A stretch of DNA of 64,000 nucleotides. Source: Actibacterium mucosum KCTC 23349. Lineage in GTDB: Bacteria; Pseudomonadota; Alphaproteobacteria; Rhodobacterales; Rhodobacteraceae. Within the stretch, counting starts at the first letter, position 1. The number at the start of each line of letters is the position of its first letter. The translations under genes and the position numbers were made by a program. Location of the stretch: positions 382,206-446,205 of the forward strand of contig NZ_JFKE01000003.1 of the NCBI RefSeq assembly GCF_000647975.1, written 5' to 3'. The notes under the pieces were generated by a model, which worked only from the letters and a program-made list of their open reading frames with translations, had not been told where the DNA came from and ran no database searches. Below, piece by piece: positions 7,676 to 15,330 of this stretch.

Positions 7676-9475
7676 TCAGTCATCCATCTTCAACGCCGAG
7701 ATAAACGCCTCTTGCGGGATGTCGACTTTGCCGAACTGGCGCATGCGCTTTTTACCGGCCTTCTGCTTTTCCAGCAGCTTTTTCTTCCGCGTCGCGTCGC
7801 CGCCATAGCACTTGGCCGTCACGTCTTTGCGCATGGCTGAGAGGGTCTCGCGCGCGATGACTTTGCCGCCGATGGCCGCCTGGATCGGGATCTTGAACAT
7901 GTGGCGCGGGATCAGGTCCTTGAGCTTTTCGCACATCGCCCGGCCGCGTTGTTCGGCCCGGTCGCGGTGGACCATGGTGGACAGGGCGTCCACGGGCTCG
8001 TCATTCACCAGCACCTGCATCTTGACCAGGTTGTCGGTCTGGTACCCCTCCATCTGGTAATCGAAGCTGGCATAGCCCTTGGTGACCGATTTCAGCCGGT
8101 CGTAGAAGTCGAACACAACCTCGTTCAGCGGCAGATCGTAGACGACCATGGCGCGGGTGCCGGCATAGGTCATGTCGAGCTGGATACCGCGGCGGTCCTG
8201 GCACAGTTTCAGCACGTCGCCCAGATATTCGTCGGGCACCATGATGGTGGCCTTGATGCGCGGCTCTTCCAGGTGGTCCACATGGGTCAGGTCGGGCATG
8301 TCGGCAGGGTTGTGCAACTCCTGCATGGTGCCGTCTTTCATGTGGATGTGATAGATCACGCTGGGCGCGGTGGTGATCAGGTCGATATCGTATTCGCGTT
8401 CGATGCGGTCGCGGATGACCTCAAGGTGCAAGAGGCCCAGAAAGCCGCAGCGGAAGCCGAAACCGAGGGCGGCGGAGGTCTCCATCTCGAAACTGAACGA
8501 GGCGTCGTTCAGCGCCAGTTTCTCGATCGCGTCGCGCAGGTCTTCGAACTCGGCCGAATCCACCGGGAAGAGGCCACAGAACACCACCGGCTGCGCGGGT
8601 TTGAAACCGGGCAGCGGGGTGGCGGTTTGCTTTTTCTCATGCGTGATGGTGTCGCCGACGCGGGTGTCGCGGACCTGTTTGATCGAGGCGGTGAGAAAGC
8701 CGATCTCGCCCGGGCCAAGTTCGGCGATATCCTGCATTTTGGGGCGGAAGACGCCAAGGCGGTCAACGGGGTATTTGCCGCCGGTGCCCAGCATCTGGAT
8801 GCGGTCGCCCTTTTTGATCTTGCCGTCGAGCACGCGGATAATGACGACCACGCCCAGGTAGGGGTCGTAATAGCTGTCGACCAGCATCGCCTTCAGGGGC
8901 GCGTCGGCGTCGCCTTCGGGATGCGGCAGGCGTTGCACGATGGCCTCGAGCACGTCGGGGATGCCAAGGCCGGTTTTGGCGCTGATCTCGACCGCGTCCG
9001 AAGCGTCGATGCCGATCACATCCTCGATCTGTTCGGCGACGCGTTCGGGCTCGGCCGCGGGCAGGTCAACCTTGTTGAGGACCGGCACGATCTCGTGGTC
9101 GGCCTCGATAGCCTGATAGACATTGGCCAGCGTCTGCGCCTCGACCCCTTGCGAGGCGTCGACAACCAACAGCGAGCCCTCAACCGCCTGCATCGACCGG
9201 CTGACCTCATAGGCGAAATCCACGTGGCCGGGCGTGTCGATCAGGTTCAGCACATAGGTGTCGCCATCCTGCGCGGGGTATTCGATGCGCACGGTGTTGG
9301 CCTTGATGGTGATGCCGCGCTCGCGTTCGATATCCATGCTGTCGAGCAGCTGCTCTTGCATGTCACGCGCCGCCACGGTGCCGGTCATCTGGATCAGACG
9401 ATCAGCCAGCGTGGATTTGCCGTGGTCGATATGCGCCACGATCGAGAAATTGCGGATGTGCTTCAGGTCGGTCAT
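7676..9475 (-). CDS. lepA: elongation factor 4 (LepA) GTPase
   Basis: 599 residues, the normal length. N-terminal GTPase domain with [14 protein letters not shown] (P-loop), RGITIK (switch I), DTPGHVDF (G3) and NKVDLP (G4); then EF-G-like domains II, III and V, and the LepA-specific C-terminal domain ending in the basic [21 protein letters not shown] helix region. It acts on stalled or back-translocated ribosomes; loss is mild in most bacteria. It starts at ATG 9475 ([13 protein letters not shown]). Convergent with the Panacea module, whose stop is 15 bases away. The last base-paired gene order around it on this strand gives no operon partner. Confidence 0.98.
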   Translation of the reverse strand: MTDLKHIRNFSIVAHIDHGKSTLADRLIQMTGTVAARDMQEQLLDSMDIERERGITIKANTVRIEYPAQDGDTYVLNLIDTPGHVDFAYEVSRSMQAVEGSLLVVDASQGVEAQTLANVYQAIEADHEIVPVLNKVDLPAAEPERVAEQIEDVIGIDASDAVEISAKTGLGIPDVLEAIVQRLPHPEGDADAPLKAMLVDSYYDPYLGVVVIIRVLDGKIKKGDRIQMLGTGGKYPVDRLGVFRPKMQDIAELGPGEIGFLTASIKQVRDTRVGDTITHEKKQTATPLPGFKPAQPVVFCGLFPVDSAEFEDLRDAIEKLALNDASFSFEMETSAALGFGFRCGFLGLLHLEVIRDRIEREYDIDLITTAPSVIYHIHMKDGTMQELHNPADMPDLTHVDHLEEPRIKATIMVPDEYLGDVLKLCQDRRGIQLDMTYAGTRAMVVYDLPLNEVVFDFYDRLKSVTKGYASFDYQMEGYQTDNLVKMQVLVNDEPVDALSTMVHRDRAEQRGRAMCEKLKDLIPRHMFKIPIQAAIGGKVIARETLSAMRKDVTAKCYGGDATRKKKLLEKQKAGKKRMRQFGKVDIPQEAFISALKMDD

Positions 9476-9886
9476 TGGGTGGATATGCGTTGGTTTTCAG
9501 GGGCGGTCAAGCGGCAGCAGGGCGCAAAGGGCCGCGCCCGCGCCTGGGGGCGCGCATGCAACGGGGTTTTGGGTGGCTGACGAGGCAAAGGGGGCGGCGC
9601 CTGCCCGGGCCGAACCCGTGGCAACGCGTCCTCCCCGGAGGGAGGTTTGCCAACAACCTTCACGAAAGGCACCTAGCTCATTCGAGTAGCGTTAGCCAAG
9701 GGCCACAAGGTGCAAAATTCGCTCCACCCTAACCGACAACAGCGTCTCGTATTTCAATCTTTGGCGGAGTAACTGGGCGCCACTTGACATGGTGGTTTTT
9801 ATCTGGCCAACCTCGCAAAAATTTGGATATGTTGGCCGTGATGTTCTTCCCAAAAGTGCACTCAATACCGCTTCGGAGGAGTAATA
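9476..9886. other. intergenic region upstream of lepA
   Basis: About 410 bases without a supported gene. The lepA-proximal half is GC-rich, with CTCCCCGGAGGGAG as a short palindrome near 9630; from about 9690 the composition changes sharply to AT-rich, continuing through the small membrane gene. A TTGACA at 9784-9789 is the only recognisable -35-like element, without a clear -10. Short frames here look fortuitous. Confidence 0.5.
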
Positions 9887-10159
9887 TTGCAATTTAGAAC
9901 GGTGTTCTCCCGAATAGTATTGAAGGCGAAACCTATATTCAAATTCATGATGAAGCACCCTGTTGTTTCATTATTTGCATCCATCATTGGTTTTGTTCTG
10001 TATATGGCTACCACTTTTTCCATGATGCACAGCGATTCTGTAATTATTAGTTGGGTTGGAACTGGTATGAATGGCATGGGGATGGTAATTATTTTCCCTC
10101 TTTGTTTTTTGCTTCTAAAGCTGTTGGAGTCTTTTGTTAATTCTATAAATAAGGGGTGA
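9887..10159 (+). CDS. small two-helix membrane protein, unrecognised
   Basis: 90 residues, TTG start at 9887 with GGAGGA at 9875-9880 (spacing 6), which decides the start. Two hydrophobic segments are predicted: about residues 24-46 (HPVVSLFASIIGFVLYMATT) and 54-80 (WVGTGMNGMGMVIIFPLCFL), with a basic N-terminus, so both ends probably face the cytoplasm. No family recognised. Codon use is strongly AT-biased (ATT, TTT, AAA, TTA), unlike lepA and the Lrp gene around it, which points to recent transfer. It stands alone, and a copy of the GC-rich hairpin motif lies just after it. Confidence 0.6.
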   Translation: MQFRTVFSRIVLKAKPIFKFMMKHPVVSLFASIIGFVLYMATTFSMMHSDSVIISWVGTGMNGMGMVIIFPLCFLLLKLLESFVNSINKG

Positions 10160-10193
10160 CTTGCCCGAGAGCGAAAGACAAGGTCAAACAATG

Positions 10194-10214
10194 TCGGGCG
10201 CGGCCCGGCGGTGC
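10194..10214. repeat. GC-rich hairpin motif, copy 2
   Basis: Matches the 6347-6367 copy at 19 of 21 positions; the core is CGGGC-GCG-GCCCG. It lies 34 bases after the AT-rich small membrane gene. The differences keep the hairpin arms intact. Confidence 0.4.
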
Positions 10215-10269
10215 CGCTAGGCGGGGCAACTTTGGGTGACGAGCACTTCAGATTGGCATTTTACGTCCC

Positions 10270-10725
10270 CTAACCCACCGGCAGGGTGTCGCGTTGGACC
10301 ATGGTGCGCAGGGTGAAGCTGGAGCGCATGGCGCGGATGCCCGGGGTGCGCATCAGTTGGGTTTCGATGAAGCGGTCGAAATCGGCCAGGTCGGCGGCGG
10401 TGACGCGCAGCAGGATGTCGCGCGTGCCGGTCATCAGGTGGCACTCCATCACCGCGTCAAACCGGGCCACGGCGGCCTCGAACGCGGCCAGCGTGTCGGC
10501 GGCGGTTCGGTCAAGCTCGACAAACACAAACGCGGTCAGGGGCAGGCCCAGCCGGGCGGCGTCGACGCGGGCGGTGTAGCCGGTGATGATGCCCTCGGCC
10601 TCGAGCCGGGCGACGCGGCGCGCGCAGGGCGTGGGTGACAGGCCCACGCGGTCGGCAAGGTCGGTGATGGCGATGCGGCCATCGGCCTGCAGGGTGGTGA
10701 GAATCTTTTGGTCCAGCGCGTCCAT
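10270..10725 (-). CDS. Lrp/AsnC-family transcriptional regulator
   Basis: 151 residues. N-terminal winged helix-turn-helix (LDQKILTTLQADGRIAITDL, then SPTPCARRVARLEAEGII) followed by the RAM ligand-binding domain with the GTRDILLRV and RTPGIRAMRSSF segments. Lrp-type proteins bind amino acids and control their synthesis or breakdown genes. The gene is divergent from an amino-acid dehydrogenase, an arrangement in which the regulator normally controls both itself and the enzyme. The 124-base spacer holds a candidate operator. Confidence 0.93.
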   Translation of the reverse strand: MDALDQKILTTLQADGRIAITDLADRVGLSPTPCARRVARLEAEGIITGYTARVDAARLGLPLTAFVFVELDRTAADTLAAFEAAVARFDAVMECHLMTGTRDILLRVTAADLADFDRFIETQLMRTPGIRAMRSSFTLRTMVQRDTLPVG

Positions 10726-10775
10726 TGGTGATTTCCCCTAAGTAACCCACATAGGATAGGGAATTTTGGCGCAGA

Positions 10776-10795
10776 TTGCACCATAGCTGTGCGAA
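10776..10795. promoter_or_regulatory. candidate Lrp-type operator
   Basis: TTGCAC-CATAGCT-GTGCGAA is an imperfect dyad in the spacer between the divergent Lrp and dehydrogenase genes, flanked by AATTTTGG and AATTTGG. The location fits an Lrp site; the sequence match to the degenerate Lrp consensus is weak. Confidence 0.35.
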
Positions 10796-10849
10796 TTTGG
10801 CTAAATCCGCTGCGACCGGCGCGATAGGCTGATCAAAAGGAGGACCCAG

Positions 10850-11896
10850 ATGCAGATCACGAACCAGCCAGCCGCCACCCATGAACAACTGCTGCGCGTG
10901 CAGGATTCCGAGACCGGGCTGACCGGGTTCATCGCCATTCATTCAACGCAGCTGGGTCCGGCAGCGGGTGGTCTGCGGATGCGGCCCTATCCGACCGAGG
11001 CAGAGGCGGCGGCAGATGCGTTGCGGTTGGCGCAGGGCATGACGTTCAAAAACGCGGCGGCGGGGCTGCCATTGGGCGGTGGCAAGTCGGTGATCATGGG
11101 CAATCCGGCGGACAAGACACCCGATATGCTGGCGGCCTTTGGTCGCGCGATCGAGACGCTGGCGGGCCGGTATTGGACGGCCGAGGATATGGGCATGAGC
11201 CCGGCCGATATGGCGCATGTGGCGCGCGGTACGCGATATGTTGCGGGGCTGGACGATGGGGAATTTGCCAGTGGCGACCCCTCGCCCATCACCGCGCGCG
11301 GGATTTTCAACGCAATCCGCGTGACCGCCCGTCATCGGTTGCAGCGCGACACACTGCGCGGGGTGCATGTGGCGGTGCAGGGGCTTGGCCATGTGGGTTG
11401 GGCGCTGTGCGGTTTGTTGCAGGATGCGGGCGCAAGGTTGACTGTGGCCGACATCAGCGAAGCGCGTACCGCCCGGGGCGCGCAGGAGTTCGGGGCCACG
11501 GTGGTTGCGCCTGATGCGATCCTGTCGGTCGAGGCCGACATCCTTGCCCCTTGCGCCATAGGTGGGGTGCTGAACACCCGCACGATCCCCGCATTGCAGG
11601 TAAAGGCCGTGGCCGGTGGTGCCAATAATCAGCTTGCCACGTCTGACGACGGCAAAGCGCTGCATGCACGCGGCATTCTGTATGCGCCGGACTATGTCGC
11701 GAATGCGGGCGGGATCATCAACGTGGCGACCGAGATCTTGCGGATTGCAGATCGCCCGGCCTTTGTGGCCGAAAAACTAAGCGCCGCCGAAGCGACGCTT
11801 GATGCGGTTTTGACGCAGGCGCGGGCCCAGAACCGGTCACCTGCGGATGTAGCGGATCAGACGGTGGCCACCCAAATGGCGGCCCGCGCGGCCTGA
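10850..11896 (+). CDS. Leu/Phe/Val-type amino-acid dehydrogenase (NAD-dependent)
   Basis: 348 residues, normal for leucine/phenylalanine dehydrogenases. The catalytic Lys lies in LPLGGGKSVIMG in the N-terminal Glu/Leu/Phe/Val dehydrogenase dimerisation domain; ADILAPCAIGGVLN and AVAGGANNQL line the active site; the Rossmann motif is VQGLGHVGWAL. The enzyme deaminates a branched-chain or aromatic amino acid reversibly to the 2-oxo acid, linking catabolism to NADH. An AAGGAGGACCCAG ribosome-binding site precedes the ATG. Divergent from the Lrp-type regulator that probably controls it. Specificity between Leu, Val and Phe cannot be decided from the sequence. Confidence 0.92.
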   Translation: MQITNQPAATHEQLLRVQDSETGLTGFIAIHSTQLGPAAGGLRMRPYPTEAEAAADALRLAQGMTFKNAAAGLPLGGGKSVIMGNPADKTPDMLAAFGRAIETLAGRYWTAEDMGMSPADMAHVARGTRYVAGLDDGEFASGDPSPITARGIFNAIRVTARHRLQRDTLRGVHVAVQGLGHVGWALCGLLQDAGARLTVADISEARTARGAQEFGATVVAPDAILSVEADILAPCAIGGVLNTRTIPALQVKAVAGGANNQLATSDDGKALHARGILYAPDYVANAGGIINVATEILRIADRPAFVAEKLSAAEATLDAVLTQARAQNRSPADVADQTVATQMAARAA

Positions 11897-11900
11897 CCTA

Positions 11901-12056
11901 TCAGCCGCAATGGCACATGGTGCAGAAACGTGGCATCGGTGCAACCGGTGCCGATGTGCCTGCCGAGAACAGCCGGGCGCGGGCGCTGCGGCTTGCCTGA
12001 TGCAGGCTGATAGAAGCGCAGAGGGTTTTGATCAGAACTTTGGTCACACGCATCAT
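11901..12056 (-). CDS. small Cys-tailed hypothetical protein
   Basis: 51 residues from the MMRVTKVLIK start at 12056, supported by TAGGAGAGCC directly upstream; a much longer frame lacks a ribosome-binding site. The N-terminus is a basic amphipathic helix, the middle is Ser/Ala/Arg-rich and the protein ends MPRFCTMCHCG, a CxxCxC cluster of the type that can bind a metal. No family recognised. Its stop is 4 bases from the dehydrogenase stop. Support is the good start signal only. Confidence 0.45.
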   Translation of the reverse strand: MMRVTKVLIKTLCASISLHQASRSARARLFSAGTSAPVAPMPRFCTMCHCG

Positions 12057-12318
12057 GGCTCTCCTACTTGGCGATTTGTTCGCCGGTAGGGTCTTTCTAT
12101 ACCAAGTTACCAAAGGATACCAGATAGCTTTTGGGAAGATTACACAGTTTCGCGTTTTTGTGAACAATGCGCCTATCTGGGTCGGCATCGATCAGCCGAC
12201 ACAAATTGTAGTGAATTGAAAATTGCGAAAAAATTCGGCATTCTATCGGCAATGAGCAAGCCCCGGCGGACAGACGGCGCCAAAGCCGCGGCCAGACGGG
12301 GAAGAGTGAGGCAGAGCA

Positions 12319-12618
12319 ATGAGACCCATTTTTTCTGTGGCAATCCTGTCAATGTGCCTGGCGGTACCCCTGCACGCAGGCAAGATCGAGCGCGCATGTA
12401 ACCAGTCGGACCGCAAAGCCGCCACGCGCAGCCTGTGCGGCTGTATCCAGGACGCGGCCGATCTGGTGCTGAGCACCAAGGACCAGTCGCTGGCGGCCAA
12501 GTTCTTTTCCGACCCGCACAAGGCGCAGGAGATCCGCCAGTCGGACAATCGCAGCCACGAATCGTTCTGGAAACGGTACCGCGAATTCGGCGACACCGCC
12601 GAAGCCTTTTGCGGCTGA
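12319..12618 (+). CDS. secreted small Cys-containing protein
   Basis: 99 residues. A signal peptide (MRPIFSVAILSMCLAVPLHA, cleavage after AHA-type AVPLHA) is followed by a mature domain with Cys residues in ERACNQSDR, RSLCGCIQDAADLVL and the terminal EAFCG, probably forming two disulfides in the periplasm. Homologues are frequent in Rhodobacteraceae and, as I recall, are sometimes labelled 'arginine transporter' without biochemical support; I would not use that name. Convergent with the phosphatase gene with no spacing between the two stops. Confidence 0.72.
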   Translation: MRPIFSVAILSMCLAVPLHAGKIERACNQSDRKAATRSLCGCIQDAADLVLSTKDQSLAAKFFSDPHKAQEIRQSDNRSHESFWKRYREFGDTAEAFCG

Positions 12619-13071
12619 TCAGCGGCTGAGGCTGGCCAACAGGCCGCGGCTGGCATCCTCGATCAGGTCCAACACCATGTCGAACTCGCCCTCGTAATAG
12701 GGGTCGGGCACCTCGGTGCGGTCGGTTTCGGCATAGCGCAGGAACAGCTCGACCGGGGTTGTGTTGCCCGCCGGGCGCATCCGTTCCAGCGCCGCCAGGT
12801 TCGATGTGTCCATCGCGATAATCAGGTCGAACCGGTCAAAATCCCCCACCTGCACCTGCTGGGCGCGCAAGGCCGACAGGTCATAGCCGCGCGCCGCTGC
12901 CTCGGCCGTGGCGCGCGCATCGGGTGGATCGCCAATATGCCAGCCGCCGGTCCCGGCGCTTTCGACCTGCACCGGCACGCCCTGCGCATCGGCCTGCGCC
13001 ACGAACACGCCATGCGCGGTGGGCGAGCGGCAGATATTTCCAAGGCAGACAAACAGAATTCGGGTGGTCAT
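12619..13071 (-). CDS. low-molecular-weight protein tyrosine phosphatase
   Basis: 150 residues from ATG 13071 (MTTRILFVCLGNICRSPTAH). The CX5R P-loop CLGNICRS gives nucleophile Cys9 and Arg15, and the general acid Asp123 is in VPDPYYEG. The enzyme hydrolyses phosphotyrosine or a similar phosphoester in the cytosol. The longer upstream frame runs antisense to the sirtuin gene and is excluded. Divergent from the sirtuin gene with 45 bases between the two starts, so promoters must overlap. Confidence 0.93.
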   Translation of the reverse strand: MTTRILFVCLGNICRSPTAHGVFVAQADAQGVPVQVESAGTGGWHIGDPPDARATAEAAARGYDLSALRAQQVQVGDFDRFDLIIAMDTSNLAALERMRPAGNTTPVELFLRYAETDRTEVPDPYYEGEFDMVLDLIEDASRGLLASLSR

Positions 13072-13116
13072 CCGGGGGCCTCCTTTGGCACAAAGAGGTA
13101 ACCTATGGAGGGCAGC

Positions 13117-13818
13117 ATGGCCAGAATCGTGATCCTGACCGGTGCCGGTATCTCGGCCGAAAGCGGGCTGGGCACGTTTCGCGACAAGGGCGGGGTGTGG
13201 ACGCAGTATGACCTGGCCGAGGTGGCAACGCCCGAGGGGTTTGCCGCCGACCCGGCGAAGGTTCACAATTTCTATAACATGCGCCGGGCCAATGCCGCGC
13301 AGGCCGTGCCAAACGCCGCCCACCACGCACTGGCACGCCTAGAGGCAGCGATGGGTGATGATCTGCGTATCGTCACGCAGAATGTCGACGGGTTGCACGA
13401 GGCGGCGGGGTCAACCCGCGTGTGGCACATGCATGGGCGGCTGAACCGTGCGCGCTGTGCGGCCTGCGGGGCCACATGGGACGCGCCGGCGGTTATGGCA
13501 ACTGATGACCCCTGCCCCACCTGCGCCGCACCGGCCACGCGCCCCGATATCGTGTGGTTCGGCGAGATGCCGATGTATATGGACCAGATCTGGGACGTGC
13601 TGCGGGGGGCCGAGCTGTTCGTGTCGATCGGCACGTCGGGGCAGGTATATCCGGCGGCAGCTTTTGTGCAGGACGCAGACCGCGCCGGGGCGCATACGCT
13701 GGAACTGAACCTGGAGGCGTCGGCCGTGACCAGCGATTTCGCCGAGGTGCGGCAAGGCGCCGCCACCGAGATCGTGCCCGCATGGGTGGACGAGGAATTG
13801 GTGCGGCGCGGGTTTTAA
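13117..13818 (+). CDS. cobB: NAD-dependent protein deacylase, Sir2/CobB family
   Basis: 233 residues. Start at ATG 13117 (MARIVILTGAGISAESGLGT), preceded by TGGAGGGCAGC; an in-frame ATG 4 codons earlier lacks such spacing. Motifs are GAGISAESG and TQNVDGLHE for NAD binding, catalytic His106 in HMHGRL, and a Zn ribbon with Cys114, Cys117, Cys133 and Cys136. Tyr53 and Arg56 in NFYNMRR form the YxxR pair that, in SIRT5 and E. coli CobB, binds succinyl/malonyl groups, so lysine desuccinylase activity is likely in addition to deacetylation. Confidence 0.95.
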   Translation: MARIVILTGAGISAESGLGTFRDKGGVWTQYDLAEVATPEGFAADPAKVHNFYNMRRANAAQAVPNAAHHALARLEAAMGDDLRIVTQNVDGLHEAAGSTRVWHMHGRLNRARCAACGATWDAPAVMATDDPCPTCAAPATRPDIVWFGEMPMYMDQIWDVLRGAELFVSIGTSGQVYPAAAFVQDADRAGAHTLELNLEASAVTSDFAEVRQGAATEIVPAWVDEELVRRGF

Positions 13819-13836
13819 CCCACGCCGCGGACCGGG

Positions 13837-14352
13837 TCAGTGGTTGTGTTTACCGTGGCCTTTGGCCTTGTGCCCGCCGCCGTGATCGCCATGGCCGCCA
13901 TGGCCCGCATGGGCGTCGTTACGTTCCAGATCGACGGGCACGGAAACGGTCATCTCGCCCGCTTTCTCGAAGGTCAGGGTGACGTCGACGGTTTCGCCAT
14001 GCACCAGCGGCGCGGTCAGGCCCATCAGCATCACGTGGTCGCCGCCGCGCGCCAGGACGTGTTCGCCATGGGCGGGGATGGCAAAGCCACCCTCGACCTC
14101 GTGCATACGCATCACGCCATTGCCGTCATCGGTATGGGTGTGCAGCTCGACCCGGGCGGCGGCCTCGGACGTGGCCGCGATCAGACGGTCATCGGCATGG
14201 GTGTGGTTGTCCAGCACCATGAAGATGGCGCCGGTTCTGGCCGCGGGCGAGGCCGAACGGGCATAGGCGTCTTTGACCATGATGCCGTCGGCAAAGGCGG
14301 GCATGGTAGACAGGATGGCGGCGGCAGCCGCGAAAACGGTGGATTTCAGCAT
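13837..14352 (-). CDS. PCu(A)C-family periplasmic copper chaperone with His-rich tail
   Basis: 171 residues. A signal peptide (MLKSTVFAAAAAILSTMPAFA) is followed by the PCu(A)C domain (KDAYARSASPAARTGAIFMV, then VELHTH, VMRMHEVEGG and GGDHVMLMGL), whose His and Met side chains bind Cu(I) for delivery to cytochrome c oxidase. After the domain the last 27 or so residues are dominated by His and Gly (AGHGGHGDHGGGHKAKGHGK), a probable Cu(II)/Cu(I)-scavenging tail. Start from ATG 14352. The DUF2946-like gene lies 31 bases upstream on the same strand and probably shares the operon. Confidence 0.92.
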   Translation of the reverse strand: MLKSTVFAAAAAILSTMPAFADGIMVKDAYARSASPAARTGAIFMVLDNHTHADDRLIAATSEAAARVELHTHTDDGNGVMRMHEVEGGFAIPAHGEHVLARGGDHVMLMGLTAPLVHGETVDVTLTFEKAGEMTVSVPVDLERNDAHAGHGGHGDHGGGHKAKGHGKHNH

Positions 14353-14383
14353 GGGGTAGTCCTTCGTTGGAATGTCAGAGATG

Positions 14384-14737
14384 TCAGGCAACGAAGGAGG
14401 GGGGCGGCCCGCGGGCCAGTGGGCCGGTGGCCTGCGCGGCTGGCGCAAAGCCCAGCGGCGTGACCGGGCGCAGGATGGCAACCTGCAAGGCAACCGGCGC
14501 CGGGTTGGGCTGCGGGGCCGTGGTATCGGCAAACCCCATCAGCCCGTCAGGGCACAGAACCGGGGCATGGGTTGGGTTGCCATCGGCATCGATGGCGATG
14601 GTGGCAAATCCCTGACCGGCGCAGATCACGATCATATCAACCGCGGGTGCCTGACCGCGCGCCGAGGCCAGCCCGATCGAGCTGACCAGAACGGAAACCA
14701 GCAGGAGGCTGGCGGTTATTGCGCGCAGAATTGCCAT
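14384..14737 (-). CDS. DUF2946-like exported protein next to copper chaperone
   Basis: 117 residues from ATG 14737 (MAILRAITASLLLVSVLVSS). One N-terminal hydrophobic segment, probably a signal peptide cleaved after SARGQA or a membrane anchor. The mature part has two Cys (VICAGQG, VLCPDGL) and a Pro-rich C-terminus ending ARGPPPSFVA, like DUF2946 proteins, which are repeatedly found beside copper-handling genes. Function is unknown. I assign the family by overall pattern, not by strong motifs. Confidence 0.65.
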   Translation of the reverse strand: MAILRAITASLLLVSVLVSSIGLASARGQAPAVDMIVICAGQGFATIAIDADGNPTHAPVLCPDGLMGFADTTAPQPNPAPVALQVAILRPVTPLGFAPAAQATGPLARGPPPSFVA

Positions 14738-14788
14738 CAGACGCGGACTATCGCATCGGCATCCAAAAGGGAAGCGGACGAAATGAAG

Positions 14789-14816
14789 CGGCCCTGTCAC
14801 TTTCGCGACAGGGCCG
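14789..14816 (-). terminator. hairpin between rpmB and DUF2946-like gene
   Basis: Perfect 10-bp inverted repeat CGGCCCTGTC / GACAGGGCCG with an 8-base loop, 27 bases after the rpmB stop. On the minus strand it is followed by CTTCATTTCG, a modest T-rich stretch, so it probably ends rpmB transcription. Confidence 0.6.
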
Positions 14817-14842
14817 TCAATTCCGCATCAGCCGGGTGGCAA

Positions 14843-15130
14843 TCAGGCAGCAGCCTGTACCTTGGCGATGTCTTTCTTGATCTTCAGGGCTTTCGTCGAA
14901 AGCTCGGCATCCTTGGCTTTGGCCAGGAATGCGTCCAGACCGCCACGGTGGTCTACCGTGCGCAGTGCAGCAGCCGATACGCGAAGCTTGAACGAGCGGC
15001 CCAGAGCATCCGAGATCAGGGTCACGTCATTCAGGTTCGGCAGAAACCGGCGGCGGGTTTTGTTGTGGGCGTGGCTGACATTGTTGCCAGTCATCGGGCC
15101 TTTTCCGGTCAGTTCGCAAACGCGCGACAT
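14843..15130 (-). CDS. rpmB: 50S ribosomal protein L28
   Basis: 95 residues, the usual alphaproteobacterial length. The N-terminus [20 protein letters not shown] and the following [12 protein letters not shown] are the conserved L28 signature; the Lys/Ala-rich C-terminal helix is also typical. L28 is a component of the large subunit, near the exit region. Here rpmB stands alone without rpmG. The ATG at 15130 has GGAAAAG in front. Its leader contains a 7-bp-arm hairpin, and a terminator-like hairpin follows the gene. Confidence 0.97.
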   Translation of the reverse strand: MSRVCELTGKGPMTGNNVSHAHNKTRRRFLPNLNDVTLISDALGRSFKLRVSAAALRTVDHRGGLDAFLAKAKDAELSTKALKIKKDIAKVQAAA

Positions 15131-15161
15131 GGGACTTTTCCTTGTCTCTGAAATGACAGCA

Positions 15162-15181
15162 GCGCTGCGAGAAGGCAGCGC
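15162..15181 (-). promoter_or_regulatory. hairpin in the rpmB leader
   Basis: GCGCTGC-GAGAAG-GCAGCGC, perfect 7-bp arms, 32 bases upstream of the rpmB ATG. It would form in the 5' leader and could serve translational feedback, but no ribosomal-protein binding motif is identifiable. Confidence 0.3.
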
Positions 15182-15330
15182 CGCAAATTCCGTTTGGGTG
15201 CTTTAAGGGGAATCGCAAGGAAAGGTCAAGCCTTGGCGCGCGATTATTTGCGTGTTGGTGGGACATGTTTGGGTTGACCCAAACCATGCAATCCTCAAGA
15301 ACGGGGCCGTTTGCCATTTCGGAGGATCCC

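Noticed and set aside
7901-9580. 559-residue open frame on the plus strand opposite lepA
   Set aside because: It is antisense to a fully conserved lepA; GC-rich codon use keeps the complementary frame open. The translation is His/Val/Asp-rich and resembles no protein family.
12216-12401. Frame of about 61 residues upstream of the secreted Cys protein
   Set aside because: It overlaps the well-supported signal-peptide gene in another frame, and has no start signal.
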